Assembly: GCF_035304305.1 (NCBI RefSeq)
Contig: NZ_DATGQG010000072.1
Location: forward strand, 1-64,000
Direction of reading: 5' to 3'
Source: Ferrovibrio sp035304305
Lineage (GTDB): Bacteria > Pseudomonadota > Alphaproteobacteria > Ferrovibrionales > Ferrovibrionaceae
DNA: 64,000 bases
The position numbers were made by a program, and so were the translations under genes. This document shows, one piece after another, positions 44,920 through 53,755 of this stretch (position 1 is the first letter of the stretch; each line of letters starts with the position of its first letter). The notes under the pieces were generated by a model that was given only the letters and a program-made list of their open reading frames with translations, searched no databases and was not told the DNA's origin.

Positions 44920-45382
44920 GGGACTCTCCTGATGCAGAAGGTCTGTCTTCGCAGGCCACGACATCGTCGGTTGCCGGTGATGATTGCGCCGGCGGCTCCT
45001 GTCGCGGCCCGGCATCGCCGAACACCCCACGCAGCAGAGCGGCAACCGCTTCCGTGGAGTCCAGCGGCCCGCTGCCCGGCACGCCGCCCGCGAGGTTCCA
45101 GTCATAGGAATAGTCGCGTGCCGGTCCGACGAAATCGCGGATGGCGGGGTCGAGCAGCCACATCCGGCGCAGGGCCGCATTGCGTAACCCTGCCGGCACG
45201 CCGGGCCGCAGGAAGCAGGTGACGTCGCTGTCCGCCGTCAGCTCTTCCGGTCGCGGCAGGGCGGCGATCTCCTCTTCCGTCAGCTCTTCCGGCCCGGCGG
45301 GCTCCGCGTGTTCCGGTGCATCCGGCGCCGTTTCCGCTCCCCGCTTCAGCCGCGACCAGCGTTCGAGAAAGCCTTCGTTCAT
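44912..45382 (-). CDS. DUF3306 domain protein (formate dehydrogenase cluster)
   Basis: The 156-residue hydrophilic protein starts with EGFLERWSRLKR, the DUF3306 signature, and has an acidic region (EELTEEEIAALP) followed by LRRMWLLDPAIRDFVGPARDYSYDWN. DUF3306 genes typically accompany DUF3305 in formate dehydrogenase operons; no biochemical function is established. It overlaps DUF3305 by 4 bases and the downstream gene by 8. No signal peptide is visible, so it is probably cytoplasmic. Confidence 0.88.
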   Translation of the reverse strand: MNEGFLERWSRLKRGAETAPDAPEHAEPAGPEELTEEEIAALPRPEELTADSDVTCFLRPGVPAGLRNAALRRMWLLDPAIRDFVGPARDYSYDWNLAGGVPGSGPLDSTEAVAALLRGVFGDAGPRQEPPAQSSPATDDVVACEDRPSASGESHA

Positions 45383-45864
45383 GGCCGCTGCTCCGGCTCC
45401 GCGCGGCGGCGGTCGGGATCATGCCGGTTGCGCTGCCGCTTGATGAAGGGCCGTTCTACATGAAAGGCTGCCACGAAATCCGCGATGCCGGCCCGGATTT
45501 TCTCCGGCATCGGAACCGCCTCGACGACGCTGCCGATTGCTTCCGTCATGGCCTCGCCCTCATACGGATCGGCGGTCACGGAGGTCAGCTCGCAGCCGTC
45601 CTCGGTCATTTTCAGGGAAACCCAGAGCGAGGGGCGCGTGGACGTGAGATTGTCGCGGTAATGCGCGGTGGCGCTGCGCTCCAGAACCACCTGCGCCGGC
45701 CCGGCATAGAAGAAAGTGTCCTCGGCATCGCCACCCAGTTCCGCACCGGGCGTTGCGGCCGGAACCGCCGGCAGCACGGCATAGGGGAGCCAGGCATGGC
45801 TTGTCCATGGGCCGGCCGTCACCTGCCGCTTCACCACGATCACACCGATATCGAAGACATCCAT
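45379..45864 (-). CDS. DUF3305 domain protein (formate dehydrogenase cluster)
   Basis: The 161-residue soluble protein starts GVIVVKRQVTAGPWTSHAW, followed by RPSLWVSLKM and ending in a basic, proline-poor tail. This matches DUF3305, a family co-occurring with DUF3306 and the Fdh subunits; it may help assemble or insert the cofactors of the enzyme, but no function is proved. The ATG at 45864 is 12 bases after the 56-residue gene. Confidence 0.88.
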   Translation of the reverse strand: MDVFDIGVIVVKRQVTAGPWTSHAWLPYAVLPAVPAATPGAELGGDAEDTFFYAGPAQVVLERSATAHYRDNLTSTRPSLWVSLKMTEDGCELTSVTADPYEGEAMTEAIGSVVEAVPMPEKIRAGIADFVAAFHVERPFIKRQRNRHDPDRRRAEPEQRP

Positions 45865-45876
45865 GGCGTGCTCCGT

Positions 45877-46047
45877 TCACTTCTCCGGGCGCCAGTCGGG
45901 CCCGACCAGATTCGAGCCGGGGTCATCCACCCGCGTGCTTGACGTGGAGAAAGCCTGCCAGGCAGGCTCGCGCGCGGAGGGCAGGGTCAGTCCGACGGCG
46001 ATGCCGATGGCGACGGCGAGGGCAATCCCGGCTATGACGACCTTCAT
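45877..46047 (-). CDS. Small single-helix membrane protein in the formate dehydrogenase operon
   Basis: A 56-residue reading frame, starting MKVVIAGIALAVAIGIAVGL and ending at TGA 45877-45879, fills the gap between the cytochrome b subunit and DUF3305. The N-terminal helix (residues 2-22) would anchor it in the membrane, with a short periplasmic tail containing DPGSNLVGPDW. GGAGTGAG precedes the ATG at good spacing, only 3 bases separate it from the gamma subunit stop, and codon use matches its neighbours. Small proteins with a similar tail may occur in other fdh clusters. Short length makes it easy to miss. Confidence 0.72.
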   Translation of the reverse strand: MKVVIAGIALAVAIGIAVGLTLPSAREPAWQAFSTSSTRVDDPGSNLVGPDWRPEK

Positions 46048-46050
46048 CGC

Positions 46051-47088
46051 TCACTCCGCCGGTGCGGCGCGGCCTGAGCGCCGGTCCGCAGGCGGCACGG
46101 CAATCCTGCCTTTCGCGCGCTGCTCCTCCACCCAGGCGCGATGATGCCGCATGGCCCAGGACAGGTCGATCTCGCCGGTTCCCATGGCGCCATAGGCGCC
46201 CTCCATCCCGATCGAACCGATATAGATATGGCCCAGGATCAGGGCGATCAGCGCGATGCCCACGCCGGCATGGACGTACTGCGCGATCTGCATGCCGTTC
46301 ACGTCCAGGAGGGCAAGCGGGAAGAGCAGCATGAGGCCGCTGGCCGACATCAGGATGCCGCCGAGCACGACGGACCAGAAGACGAGCTTCTGTCCGGCAT
46401 TGAAGCGGCCGGCGATCGGTTCCCTGTTCCCGACCAGACCGCCACCCGCCTTGAACCACGGAATGTCGTATTTGTCGGGGATGTTGTCCCTGACCCACAG
46501 GACGAACATCAGGATGATGCCGAGCATGAAGGGCCAGGCGAGGAAATTATGGGCGTATTTCGCCCATTGCGACCAGGTGGCGAAGGTATCGGCGCCGAGC
46601 AGCGGCATCAGCAGCCGCTTGCCGAAAATGTAGTTCAGGCCGCTGATCGCCAGCACGATGAACGAGGTGGCCGTCATCCAGTGCGTGAGGCGCTCGAAGG
46701 CGTTGAAGCGGAGAATCTTGCGGCCGGTCAGCTCGCCCTCGCGCAGACGGATCCTGCCGCGATACACATAGAAGGCGGCCAGGGCGACGATGGTGGCAAG
46801 TATGAGAATGGCCCCGATCCAGGGCAGCCATGCCTCGTGGAACATCTGGTAACTGCGCCCCTGGGGCTGCTGCAGCACGCCGGCATGCTGATAGGGCAGC
46901 GTGACCCGGCCCTGCAGCTTGCCCAGCTCCTGCAGAAGCTGCTGCTCGTTGGCGGACATGGCGGTCGGGTTGGAGCCGGAGGGAGACGGCTGCGCCTCCT
47001 GCGCCGGCAGGGTGCCGGGCACGAGAAGCAGCAGCGTCAGCAGCAGGACGGAAAGTCTCCGCAGACAGCGGACCGGCATCATGCTCAT
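46051..47088 (-). CDS. fdhC: Formate dehydrogenase, cytochrome b556 (gamma) subunit
   Basis: The 345-residue protein is the membrane-anchoring di-heme cytochrome b subunit that passes electrons from formate oxidation to quinone. It has a signal-like N-terminus and a periplasmic region (about 1-75), a transmembrane helix (WLPWIGAILILATIVALAAF), then the conserved FNAFERLTHWMTATSF heme-ligand segment and further helices with the histidine in YVHAGVGIALIALILGHIYIG. The extended N-terminal periplasmic part is longer than that of E. coli FdnI. It follows the beta subunit by 13 bases. Confidence 0.93.
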   Translation of the reverse strand: MSMMPVRCLRRLSVLLLTLLLLVPGTLPAQEAQPSPSGSNPTAMSANEQQLLQELGKLQGRVTLPYQHAGVLQQPQGRSYQMFHEAWLPWIGAILILATIVALAAFYVYRGRIRLREGELTGRKILRFNAFERLTHWMTATSFIVLAISGLNYIFGKRLLMPLLGADTFATWSQWAKYAHNFLAWPFMLGIILMFVLWVRDNIPDKYDIPWFKAGGGLVGNREPIAGRFNAGQKLVFWSVVLGGILMSASGLMLLFPLALLDVNGMQIAQYVHAGVGIALIALILGHIYIGSIGMEGAYGAMGTGEIDLSWAMRHHRAWVEEQRAKGRIAVPPADRRSGRAAPAE

Positions 47089-47101
47089 TCCTCCTGGAAG
47101 C

Positions 47102-47695
47102 TCAGGTGACGTTCTCCTTGTACGCGGTCTGCCAGCCCCATGCGCCGGAGCCGTAGCCGCGCTGTGTCACCCGCATCCTGTAGATTTCGGCGATCACTTC
47201 GCCGTCGCCGGCGAGAAGCGACTTGGTCGAGCACATCTCGGCGCAGAGCGGCAGCTTGCCCTCGGCCAGACGGTTGCGGCCGTATTTGCGGTATTCCTCT
47301 TCCGACGAATCGGCTTCGGGGCCGCCGGCGCAGAAGGTGCATTTGTCCATCTTGCCGCGGCTGCCGAAATTGCCGACCTGCGGATACTGCGGCGCGCCGA
47401 ACGGACAGGCGTAGAAGCAGTAGCCGCAGCCGATGCACAGGTCCTTGGAATGCAGCACCACGCCGTCGTCGGTCTTGTAGAAGCAGTCGACCGGACAGAC
47501 TGCGGCGCAGGGTGCATCGGTGCAGTGCATGCAGGCCATCGAGATCGAACGCTCGCCCGGCTTGCCGTCATTCAGCGTGACGACGCGGCGGCGGTTGATG
47601 CCCCAGGGCACGTCATGCTCGTTCTTGCAGGCGGTGACGCAGGCGTTGCATTCGATGCAGCGATCGGCGTCGCAAAGGAATTTCATACGGGCCAT
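47102..47695 (-). CDS. fdhB: Formate dehydrogenase, iron-sulfur (beta) subunit
   Basis: The 197-residue protein carries four [4Fe-4S] ferredoxin-type clusters that connect the catalytic subunit to the cytochrome: motifs CIECNACVTAC, CMHCTDAPCAAVCP, CIGCGYCFYACP and the later CTFC/CAEMC pair. It is shorter than FdnH/FdoH of E. coli and lacks the C-terminal anchor helix, as usual for the three-subunit fdh3 type. It starts 16 bases after the alpha subunit stop. Confidence 0.95.
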   Translation of the reverse strand: MARMKFLCDADRCIECNACVTACKNEHDVPWGINRRRVVTLNDGKPGERSISMACMHCTDAPCAAVCPVDCFYKTDDGVVLHSKDLCIGCGYCFYACPFGAPQYPQVGNFGSRGKMDKCTFCAGGPEADSSEEEYRKYGRNRLAEGKLPLCAEMCSTKSLLAGDGEVIAEIYRMRVTQRGYGSGAWGWQTAYKENVT

Positions 47696-47711
47696 CGCAG
47701 CCTCCTCCGGC

Positions 47712-50660
47712 TCAGGCCGGTTGTATCTGGCAGAGCGTCGCCTTGGTCTCGTGCATGTTGGTCACCGGGTCGTAGCCGTAGGTCGTGATGGTGTTGACGC
47801 TCTCGCCCAGCACGATGGGATCGGCGCCCTGCGGATACCGGCTGCGCAGGTCCGCGCCCTGGTAGAAGCCGGCAAAGTGGAAGGGCATCCAGGCAACGCC
47901 CTTGCCGACGCGCTCGGTGACCAGTGCCCTGACCCGCGCCTTGGCGGAATTCTCCGCGCCGTAGACCCAGACCCATTGCCCGTCGCGGATGCCGCGTTCG
48001 GCAGCGTCGGCAGGATTGATCTCGACGAACATGTCCTGCTGCAGTTCCGCCAGCCAGCGGTTCGAGCGCGTTTCCTCGCCGCCGCCCTCGTATTCGACCA
48101 GGCGGCCGCTGCTCAGGACGATCGGGAATTCTCTCGGGATGTTGCGGTCGACTGCCGCTTTCTGCACCGAGAAGCCGATATTGGGCATGCGGAACTGCCG
48201 TGCGTCCGGCAGGGTGGGGTATTTCGCCACCAGATCCGGACGCGGCGAGTAGATCGGCTCGCGATGCACCGGGATCGGATCGGGCAGGTTCCAGGCCACG
48301 GCCCGGGCCTTGCCGTTGCCGTAATGCATCACGCCATGCTGCATGCAGACGCGCTGGATGCCGCCGGAAAGATCAATGGCCCAGGAAACGCCGTCGACGT
48401 TGTTGCCGCCGATGCTTTCGATGACCGCCCGCTCCTCGGGCGTCAGATCGCGATCCCAGCCGAGCTTCTTCAGCACGCCCATGGTGAATTCGGGATAGCC
48501 GTCGGTCAGCTCGGACCCGACCGTGAACGAGTCCTCGGCCAGCAGCGTCTCGCCGTCGCGCTCGAGACCGAAACGCGCCCGGAACGGGCTGCCGCCATCC
48601 ATCACATGCAGACCGGTATTGTAGAGAATGGCCGAACCCGGATGGCGGATTTCGGGTTTTCCCCAGCAAGGCCAGGGCAGGCCGTAGTAATCGCCACCGA
48701 TCTCCGGTTCCTCCTTCGGCGCGCGCAGCGTCACGATGTCGAACTTGCTCTGATTGCGCATATGCGCCTTCAGCCGCTCGGGCGACTGGCCGCAATAGCC
48801 GGTGGACCAGCCGCCGCGGTTGATCTCGCGCAGCAGGTCTTCCGCCGAAGGCTTGTTGTCCTCGACCTTGATGTTCTTGAACATCATGTCGGCATAGCCA
48901 AGCTTTTTGGCCAGCAGATACATGATCTCGTAGTCGTTCTTCGACTCGAAGGCCGGCTCGACGATCTTTTCGCCCCATTGCAGCGAACGGTTGGATGCCG
49001 TGCGGCTGCCCTCCATCTCCAGCGAGGTGCAGGCCGGCAGCAGGTAGAAATTGTCCTTGCGCTCCGACATCGACGCGAAGGAGGTCGGATGCGGGTCGAC
49101 CACCACCACGAGGTCAAGCTTCTCCATGCCCTTCACGGCCTCGGGGATGCGGGCCACCGTGTTGCCGCCATGGCCCATGATGAGAAGGGCGCGGATGGGG
49201 CTGCGCTGGTCGATCTCCTCGTCCGGCAGCAGCACGGCATCAAACCAGCGCGTCGAGGTGATGCCCGGCACAGCCATGTTTTCCTTGCGCGTGCGGGCCT
49301 TGCGCCCGCCCTTGGCCGGTACCTCGTCGAACTGGTTCTGCAGCCACTCGTAATCGACTTCCCAGACGCGCGCCCAGTGGCGCCATGCCGTTTCGGTCAG
49401 GCCGTAATAGAGCGGCAGGCTGGTCACATCGAGGCCCAGATCCGTCGCGCCCTGCACGTTGGTGTGGCCGCGGAAGATATTGGCGCCGGTGCCCGGCTTG
49501 CCGACATTGCCGGTAAGCAGCAGCGTGATGCAGGAAGCCCGCACATTGGCGGTGCCAACCGTGTGCTGGGTCTGCCCCATGCACCAGATCAGCGTCGCCG
49601 GTTTTTCCTTGGCCATCATCTCGGCAACGCGGCGCAACTGCTCGCCGCTGGCGCCGGTGATCCGCTCGACCTCGTCGGGCGGATATTTCTCGATTTCCCT
49701 GATTACCTGGTCCATGCCGTAGACGCGCTGGCGGATATACTCCTTGTCTTCCCAGCCGTTCTTCACGACATGCCACATGATGCCCATCAGCAGCGGGATG
49801 TCGGTGCCGGGGCGGATGCGGATATACATCGTGGCGTGCGCCGCCGTGCGGGTGAAACGCGGGTCGATGACGACCAGATTGGCGCGGTTGATCTCCTTGC
49901 CGGCCAGCACATGCTGCATCGCGATCGGGTGCGCCTCGGCCGGGTTGCCGCCCAGGATCAGCATCGTCTTGGCATTGCGCAGATCGTTGTAGGAATTGGT
50001 CTGTGCGCCATAACCCCAGGTATTGGCGACGCCGGCCACCGTCGTGGAGTGGCAGATGCGGGCCTGGTGATCGACGCTGTTGGTGCCCCAGAAGGCCGCG
50101 AATTTGCGCATCAGGTAGGCGGCTTCGTTGGTGAATTTGGCCGATCCCAGCCAGGAAACGGCGTCGGCGCCGCTCTGTTCGCGGATCTGCAGCAGCTTGT
50201 CGCCGATCTCGTCGATCGCCTGGTCCCAGGACACCCGCTGCCACTGTCCGTTGACCATCTTCATCGGGTATTTCAGCCGCCGCTCGCCATGCACGATCTC
50301 GCGGATCGAGGCGCCCTTGGCGCAATGGGTGCCGCGGTTGATCGGGCTTTCCCAGCCCGGCTCCTGGCCGGTCCAGACGCCGTTCTGCACTTCGGCGATC
50401 ACCGTGCAGCCGACCGAGCAATGGGTGCAGATATTCTTGCGGCGTGTGATCTCCGCCTTCGGGTCGGGGCCAACAATCGCCCTGGCGGGTTTCACCGCCC
50501 CGGGATGCAGGCTGGCGAAGGCCGCCAGGCCGCCCGCGGCGAGGCCGGAGCGCCGCAGGAAGCTGCGACGGTCGAGCGGCGCCGCAGCTGGCGAGCCGGC
50601 AAACATGAATCGCTGCGGTTTTCCGGAATTTTCGCGCGTGGCACTGCGTTTGATCAGCAT
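47712..50660 (-). CDS. fdhA: Formate dehydrogenase, molybdopterin catalytic (alpha) subunit
   Basis: The 982-residue enzyme oxidises formate to CO2 with a bis-MGD Mo or W cofactor. A Tat signal (RRSFLRRSG, residues 31-39) sends it to the periplasm. The N-terminal [4Fe-4S] cluster uses C78, C81, C85 and C113. The metal ligand is C203 in RICHSTT, encoded by TGC, so this is the cysteine and not the selenocysteine form. It belongs to the fdh3/FdnG-like periplasmic class. Ten bases separate it from the small Tat protein upstream. Confidence 0.96.
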   Translation of the reverse strand: MLIKRSATRENSGKPQRFMFAGSPAAAPLDRRSFLRRSGLAAGGLAAFASLHPGAVKPARAIVGPDPKAEITRRKNICTHCSVGCTVIAEVQNGVWTGQEPGWESPINRGTHCAKGASIREIVHGERRLKYPMKMVNGQWQRVSWDQAIDEIGDKLLQIREQSGADAVSWLGSAKFTNEAAYLMRKFAAFWGTNSVDHQARICHSTTVAGVANTWGYGAQTNSYNDLRNAKTMLILGGNPAEAHPIAMQHVLAGKEINRANLVVIDPRFTRTAAHATMYIRIRPGTDIPLLMGIMWHVVKNGWEDKEYIRQRVYGMDQVIREIEKYPPDEVERITGASGEQLRRVAEMMAKEKPATLIWCMGQTQHTVGTANVRASCITLLLTGNVGKPGTGANIFRGHTNVQGATDLGLDVTSLPLYYGLTETAWRHWARVWEVDYEWLQNQFDEVPAKGGRKARTRKENMAVPGITSTRWFDAVLLPDEEIDQRSPIRALLIMGHGGNTVARIPEAVKGMEKLDLVVVVDPHPTSFASMSERKDNFYLLPACTSLEMEGSRTASNRSLQWGEKIVEPAFESKNDYEIMYLLAKKLGYADMMFKNIKVEDNKPSAEDLLREINRGGWSTGYCGQSPERLKAHMRNQSKFDIVTLRAPKEEPEIGGDYYGLPWPCWGKPEIRHPGSAILYNTGLHVMDGGSPFRARFGLERDGETLLAEDSFTVGSELTDGYPEFTMGVLKKLGWDRDLTPEERAVIESIGGNNVDGVSWAIDLSGGIQRVCMQHGVMHYGNGKARAVAWNLPDPIPVHREPIYSPRPDLVAKYPTLPDARQFRMPNIGFSVQKAAVDRNIPREFPIVLSSGRLVEYEGGGEETRSNRWLAELQQDMFVEINPADAAERGIRDGQWVWVYGAENSAKARVRALVTERVGKGVAWMPFHFAGFYQGADLRSRYPQGADPIVLGESVNTITTYGYDPVTNMHETKATLCQIQPA

Positions 50661-50670
50661 GGCCCGGCCC

Positions 50671-50886
50671 TCACTTCTTCAGCGTCTCGTAGCCGTTTGT
50701 GCGGTAGAAGGCCTGCACATCGGGACTGTCGGGCTGGTAACGGGCGCGGGTTTCCTCCTGGCCCGGGTTATAGGCCTGGGCGTCGCCCGCGGTGACGGGG
50801 ATCACGGCAGCGGCAGCGGCGGCCGTGGACACGGTGCCCAGAGTCCGGAGGAAGTCGCGGCGCGGCAGTGCGGGTTGATCGGACAT
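50671..50886 (-). CDS. Formate dehydrogenase region Tat-target protein
   Basis: The 71-residue product has a twin-arginine signal (PRRDFLRTLGTVSTAAAAAAV) and a short mature part with RYQPDSPDVQAFYRTNGYETLKK. This matches the small Tat-target family found next to fdh genes, thought to serve as an accessory or escort protein; function is not shown. It is the first gene of the operon, preceded by GGAGGTG. The gap upstream (50887-50998) holds no clear promoter to the eye. Confidence 0.9.
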   Translation of the reverse strand: MSDQPALPRRDFLRTLGTVSTAAAAAAVIPVTAGDAQAYNPGQEETRARYQPDSPDVQAFYRTNGYETLKK

Positions 50887-50998
50887 GGCACACCTCCGGC
50901 CCCGGTTGAGGGGGCACAGCTGCTTTTGCAGACCAATGGGTAACGTCCGGCCGGGCCATCCGTTCCCCCGAATCCGCCCTCGCGCTACAAACAAATTT

Positions 50999-51613
50999 AT
51001 GGCTCGTTCCATTCCGCGCCCGCTGCGTCGCGCCGAATTGCCGGCCGACACCGCCGCCCTGGCCCGCTACCTGATCGGCAAGAGCGTCGTCCGCGTCGTT
51101 GCTGACGGCGCGATGGCGGGCAGAATCGTCGAGACGGAGGCCTATCCGGTCGGCGATGCCAGCTGTCATGCCTTCAAGGGCAGGACGGAGCGCAATGCCG
51201 CGCTCTTTCTCCGGCGCGGCCATGCCTATGTCTATTTCACCTACGGCATGTGGCAGATGCTGAATGTCTCCAGTGAGCACGCGGGCGTCGGGGCAGGCGT
51301 TCTGATCCGCGCCGTTGAACCGGTCCTCGGCATCGATCTTATGGCGAGGAACCGGCCGGGTGCCAGCGAGCGCGTCATTGCCGCGGGACCCGGCCGGCTT
51401 TGCCAGGCGATGGCAATCGGGTCGGCGCTGAACGGCATCGATCTCTGCCGCAGCGGACCGTTGTGGCTGGGCGCAGATATACGCGAAGCGGTTGCACCCG
51501 ACGCAATCGGCGTCAGCGTGCGGATTGGCATCAGCCGCGAAATCGACCGCCCGCTCCGCTTCTATCTGCGCGGCAGCCGATACCTGAGCGGGCCGAGAAG
51601 TCTTTCGCCCTGA
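50999..51613 (+). CDS. mpg: DNA-3-methyladenine glycosylase (AAG/MPG family)
   Basis: The enzyme excises alkylated and deaminated purines to start base-excision repair. The 204-residue protein has the family catalytic glutamate E47 and Y49 in GRIVETEAYP, the CHAFKGRTERNAALF segment, and the hallmark intercalating region YVYFTYGMWQMLNVSS. ATG 50999 is used; there is no clear ribosome-binding site in the AT-rich stretch before it. It is divergent from the fdh operon and precedes the hybrid kinase by 46 bases. Confidence 0.93.
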   Translation: MARSIPRPLRRAELPADTAALARYLIGKSVVRVVADGAMAGRIVETEAYPVGDASCHAFKGRTERNAALFLRRGHAYVYFTYGMWQMLNVSSEHAGVGAGVLIRAVEPVLGIDLMARNRPGASERVIAAGPGRLCQAMAIGSALNGIDLCRSGPLWLGADIREAVAPDAIGVSVRIGISREIDRPLRFYLRGSRYLSGPRSLSP

Positions 51614-51659
51614 ATCGGGCAATTGCCGTTAGGGTGAAGGTGAGGCTAGGCTCGGGACA

Positions 51660-53753
51660 ATGAAGCCGCTGATCCACAAGCTGCTGGTTGTAGCCTCCGT
51701 CGCGATACCCCTCGCCCTGTTTTCCGGTGCTGCATGGCTGAATTACCGCGACGTCCGCGCCGATGGCCGGCAGACGGTTCTGCGCACCACCGCGATCATG
51801 CATGAGCATGCCCGCAAGGTCTTCGATACGGTCGAACTCGTCCTTGACCTCGTCGAGGCGGAAACCGGAAACAAGTCCTGGGACGAGATCGCCGCACCGG
51901 AAACCAGTCGCCGGCTGCGGGCACTGAATGCCCGCTTCGACCAGATCGTGTCGATATGGATCGCCGATCGCGACGGGTTCGTCCGGGCCGGCAGCCGCGA
52001 CTGGGATCGCAGCATCTCCATCGCCGACCGGGAGTTCTTTGCGGTTCATGTCGAGCGCGATGTGGGAACGTATGTCAGCGGGCCCTTCACCGGCCGGGCA
52101 ACCCATACGCCGTCGTTTGCCGTCAGTCGGCGGCGGCCGGGTCGCGACGGCTTCGACGGCACGGTTCACGTTGCTCTCAGCTCGGCCTATTTCGAGAGCT
52201 TCTATGCCGAGGCCGTGCCGAAGACGGGGCATCTGGCGATTCTGATCCGCAATGACGGCAAGATTCTGGCCCGGCATCCGGAAGTCAGCGGTGACCCGCC
52301 GGGGCCCGAGCAGGTCGCGCTGCTGCGCAGCATCGCCGAGGCTGGCAGCAGTGATGCCTTCCAGGGCATATCACCCATCGATGGCGTCGAGAGACTGGGC
52401 CATCTGCGCCGCGTCTTCCCGCACCCGGTCTATGTCGGCTTCGGTCTCGACCGCTCGGCGATACTGGGGGTGTGGCATGACAATCTGGCGGTTTACGGCA
52501 TCATCACCACAGTGGCCGCGCTGGTCCTGCTGCTGTTCTCCTGGCTGTCCATCCGCCGGGCGCAGGCGGAGGAGGCTGCACTGGTGCGCCTGCGGCAGGA
52601 GGTGGCGCAGCGCAATGCCGCCGAGGAGCGCCTGCGCCTGGGTCAGCGGCTGGAGGCAATCGGCCAGATCACCGGCGGCGTGGCGCACGACTTCAACAAT
52701 CTGCTGATGATCATTTCCGGCGGCGCGGACCGTCTGGGCAAGCTGGAGATGCCGGAGAAGTTCCGGCGTTACGTGCAGGCGATCGCCCGCGCCGCCGAGC
52801 GCGGCGAGAAGCTGACTCGCCAGCTGCTGACCTTTTCGCGCCTGCAGCCTGTTCTGCCGGTCGTCGTCCGGCTGGCCGATCTCATGCCGGGAATCAGCGA
52901 CACGCTGAAAAGCTCGCTGCGCGGCAATATCGCATTTTCGGCAGAGGTGCCGGATGATCTCTGGCCGGTGAAGATCGATCCGACCGAACTGGAACTCGCG
53001 CTGATCAATGTTGCCGTCAATGCACGCGACGCCATGCCGGAAGGCGGGCGGTTCACGCTGACGGCGCGCAACGAGACCATCAAGGAAGGGCCGAACGGCA
53101 TCCGCGGCGATTTCGTCGTCCTCTCCGCGCATGATACCGGCCATGGCATACCCGAACGGCTGCTCGGGAAGATCTTCGAACCCTTCTTCACCACGAAGGA
53201 CATTGGCAAGGGCACAGGCCTCGGCCTGAGCCATGTCTATGGCTTTGCCACCCAGGCCCGCGGTACGGCGGTGGCGATCAGCAGGCAGGGGATGGGGACG
53301 GAGATCCTCATCTATCTGCCCCGCAGCACGGAGGACGTCACCGCCGCGCCGGGGCCGGATGCCCCGCCGCCGCGCCCCGCCGGTCCCGCGCGCCGGGTTC
53401 TGCTGGTGGAAGACAATCCCGATGTGGCGGAGATCAATGCCGCCAATTTCGAGGATTTCGGCTATGGCGTGGTGCAGGCCCCGAATGCCTCGGCGGCGCT
53501 CGCCATCCTGGAGAAGGACCGCGATTTCGATCTGGTCTTCTCGGATATCGTGATGCCCGGCGACATCGACGGCATCGAACTTGCCCGCACGATCCGCCAG
53601 CGCATTCCTTCGCTTCCCGTCCTGCTCACCACCGGCTACAGCGAGGCGAGCGAGGTTGCCCTGCGGGAGGGCTTCCAGATCCTTCGCAAACCCTTTCACA
53701 AGGACCAGCTGCGGCAGCGCGTCGAAGCCATGCTGGCAAAAGAGCAGACCTGA
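51660..53753 (+). CDS. Hybrid sensor histidine kinase with extracytoplasmic Cache-like sensor and receiver
   Basis: The 697-residue protein has two transmembrane helices (about 7-26 and 279-297) enclosing a periplasmic double-Cache-like sensor, then a HisKA domain with H343 (GGVAHDFNNLL), a HATPase domain (NVAVNARDAMPEGG, GTGLGLSHVYG), a proline-rich linker (562-577) and a C-terminal receiver with D629 (DLVFSDIVMPG). The GG-A-H-D-F form is common in two-component kinases controlling photosensory or stress responses. It is followed after 2 bases by phnN, so they are probably co-transcribed. Ligand unknown. Confidence 0.92.
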   Translation: MKPLIHKLLVVASVAIPLALFSGAAWLNYRDVRADGRQTVLRTTAIMHEHARKVFDTVELVLDLVEAETGNKSWDEIAAPETSRRLRALNARFDQIVSIWIADRDGFVRAGSRDWDRSISIADREFFAVHVERDVGTYVSGPFTGRATHTPSFAVSRRRPGRDGFDGTVHVALSSAYFESFYAEAVPKTGHLAILIRNDGKILARHPEVSGDPPGPEQVALLRSIAEAGSSDAFQGISPIDGVERLGHLRRVFPHPVYVGFGLDRSAILGVWHDNLAVYGIITTVAALVLLLFSWLSIRRAQAEEAALVRLRQEVAQRNAAEERLRLGQRLEAIGQITGGVAHDFNNLLMIISGGADRLGKLEMPEKFRRYVQAIARAAERGEKLTRQLLTFSRLQPVLPVVVRLADLMPGISDTLKSSLRGNIAFSAEVPDDLWPVKIDPTELELALINVAVNARDAMPEGGRFTLTARNETIKEGPNGIRGDFVVLSAHDTGHGIPERLLGKIFEPFFTTKDIGKGTGLGLSHVYGFATQARGTAVAISRQGMGTEILIYLPRSTEDVTAAPGPDAPPPRPAGPARRVLLVEDNPDVAEINAANFEDFGYGVVQAPNASAALAILEKDRDFDLVFSDIVMPGDIDGIELARTIRQRIPSLPVLLTTGYSEASEVALREGFQILRKPFHKDQLRQRVEAMLAKEQT

Positions 53754-53755
53754 TC

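Noticed and set aside
50052..50054. Selenocysteine codon in formate dehydrogenase
   Set aside because: The metal-ligand codon is TGC (cysteine), not TGA, and there is no SECIS-like need.
47520..50795. A 1091-codon open frame antisense to fdhA
   Set aside because: It mirrors the third-codon-position GC bias of fdhA, shows no domain and would destroy a well-supported operon. High-GC genomes commonly produce such shadows.
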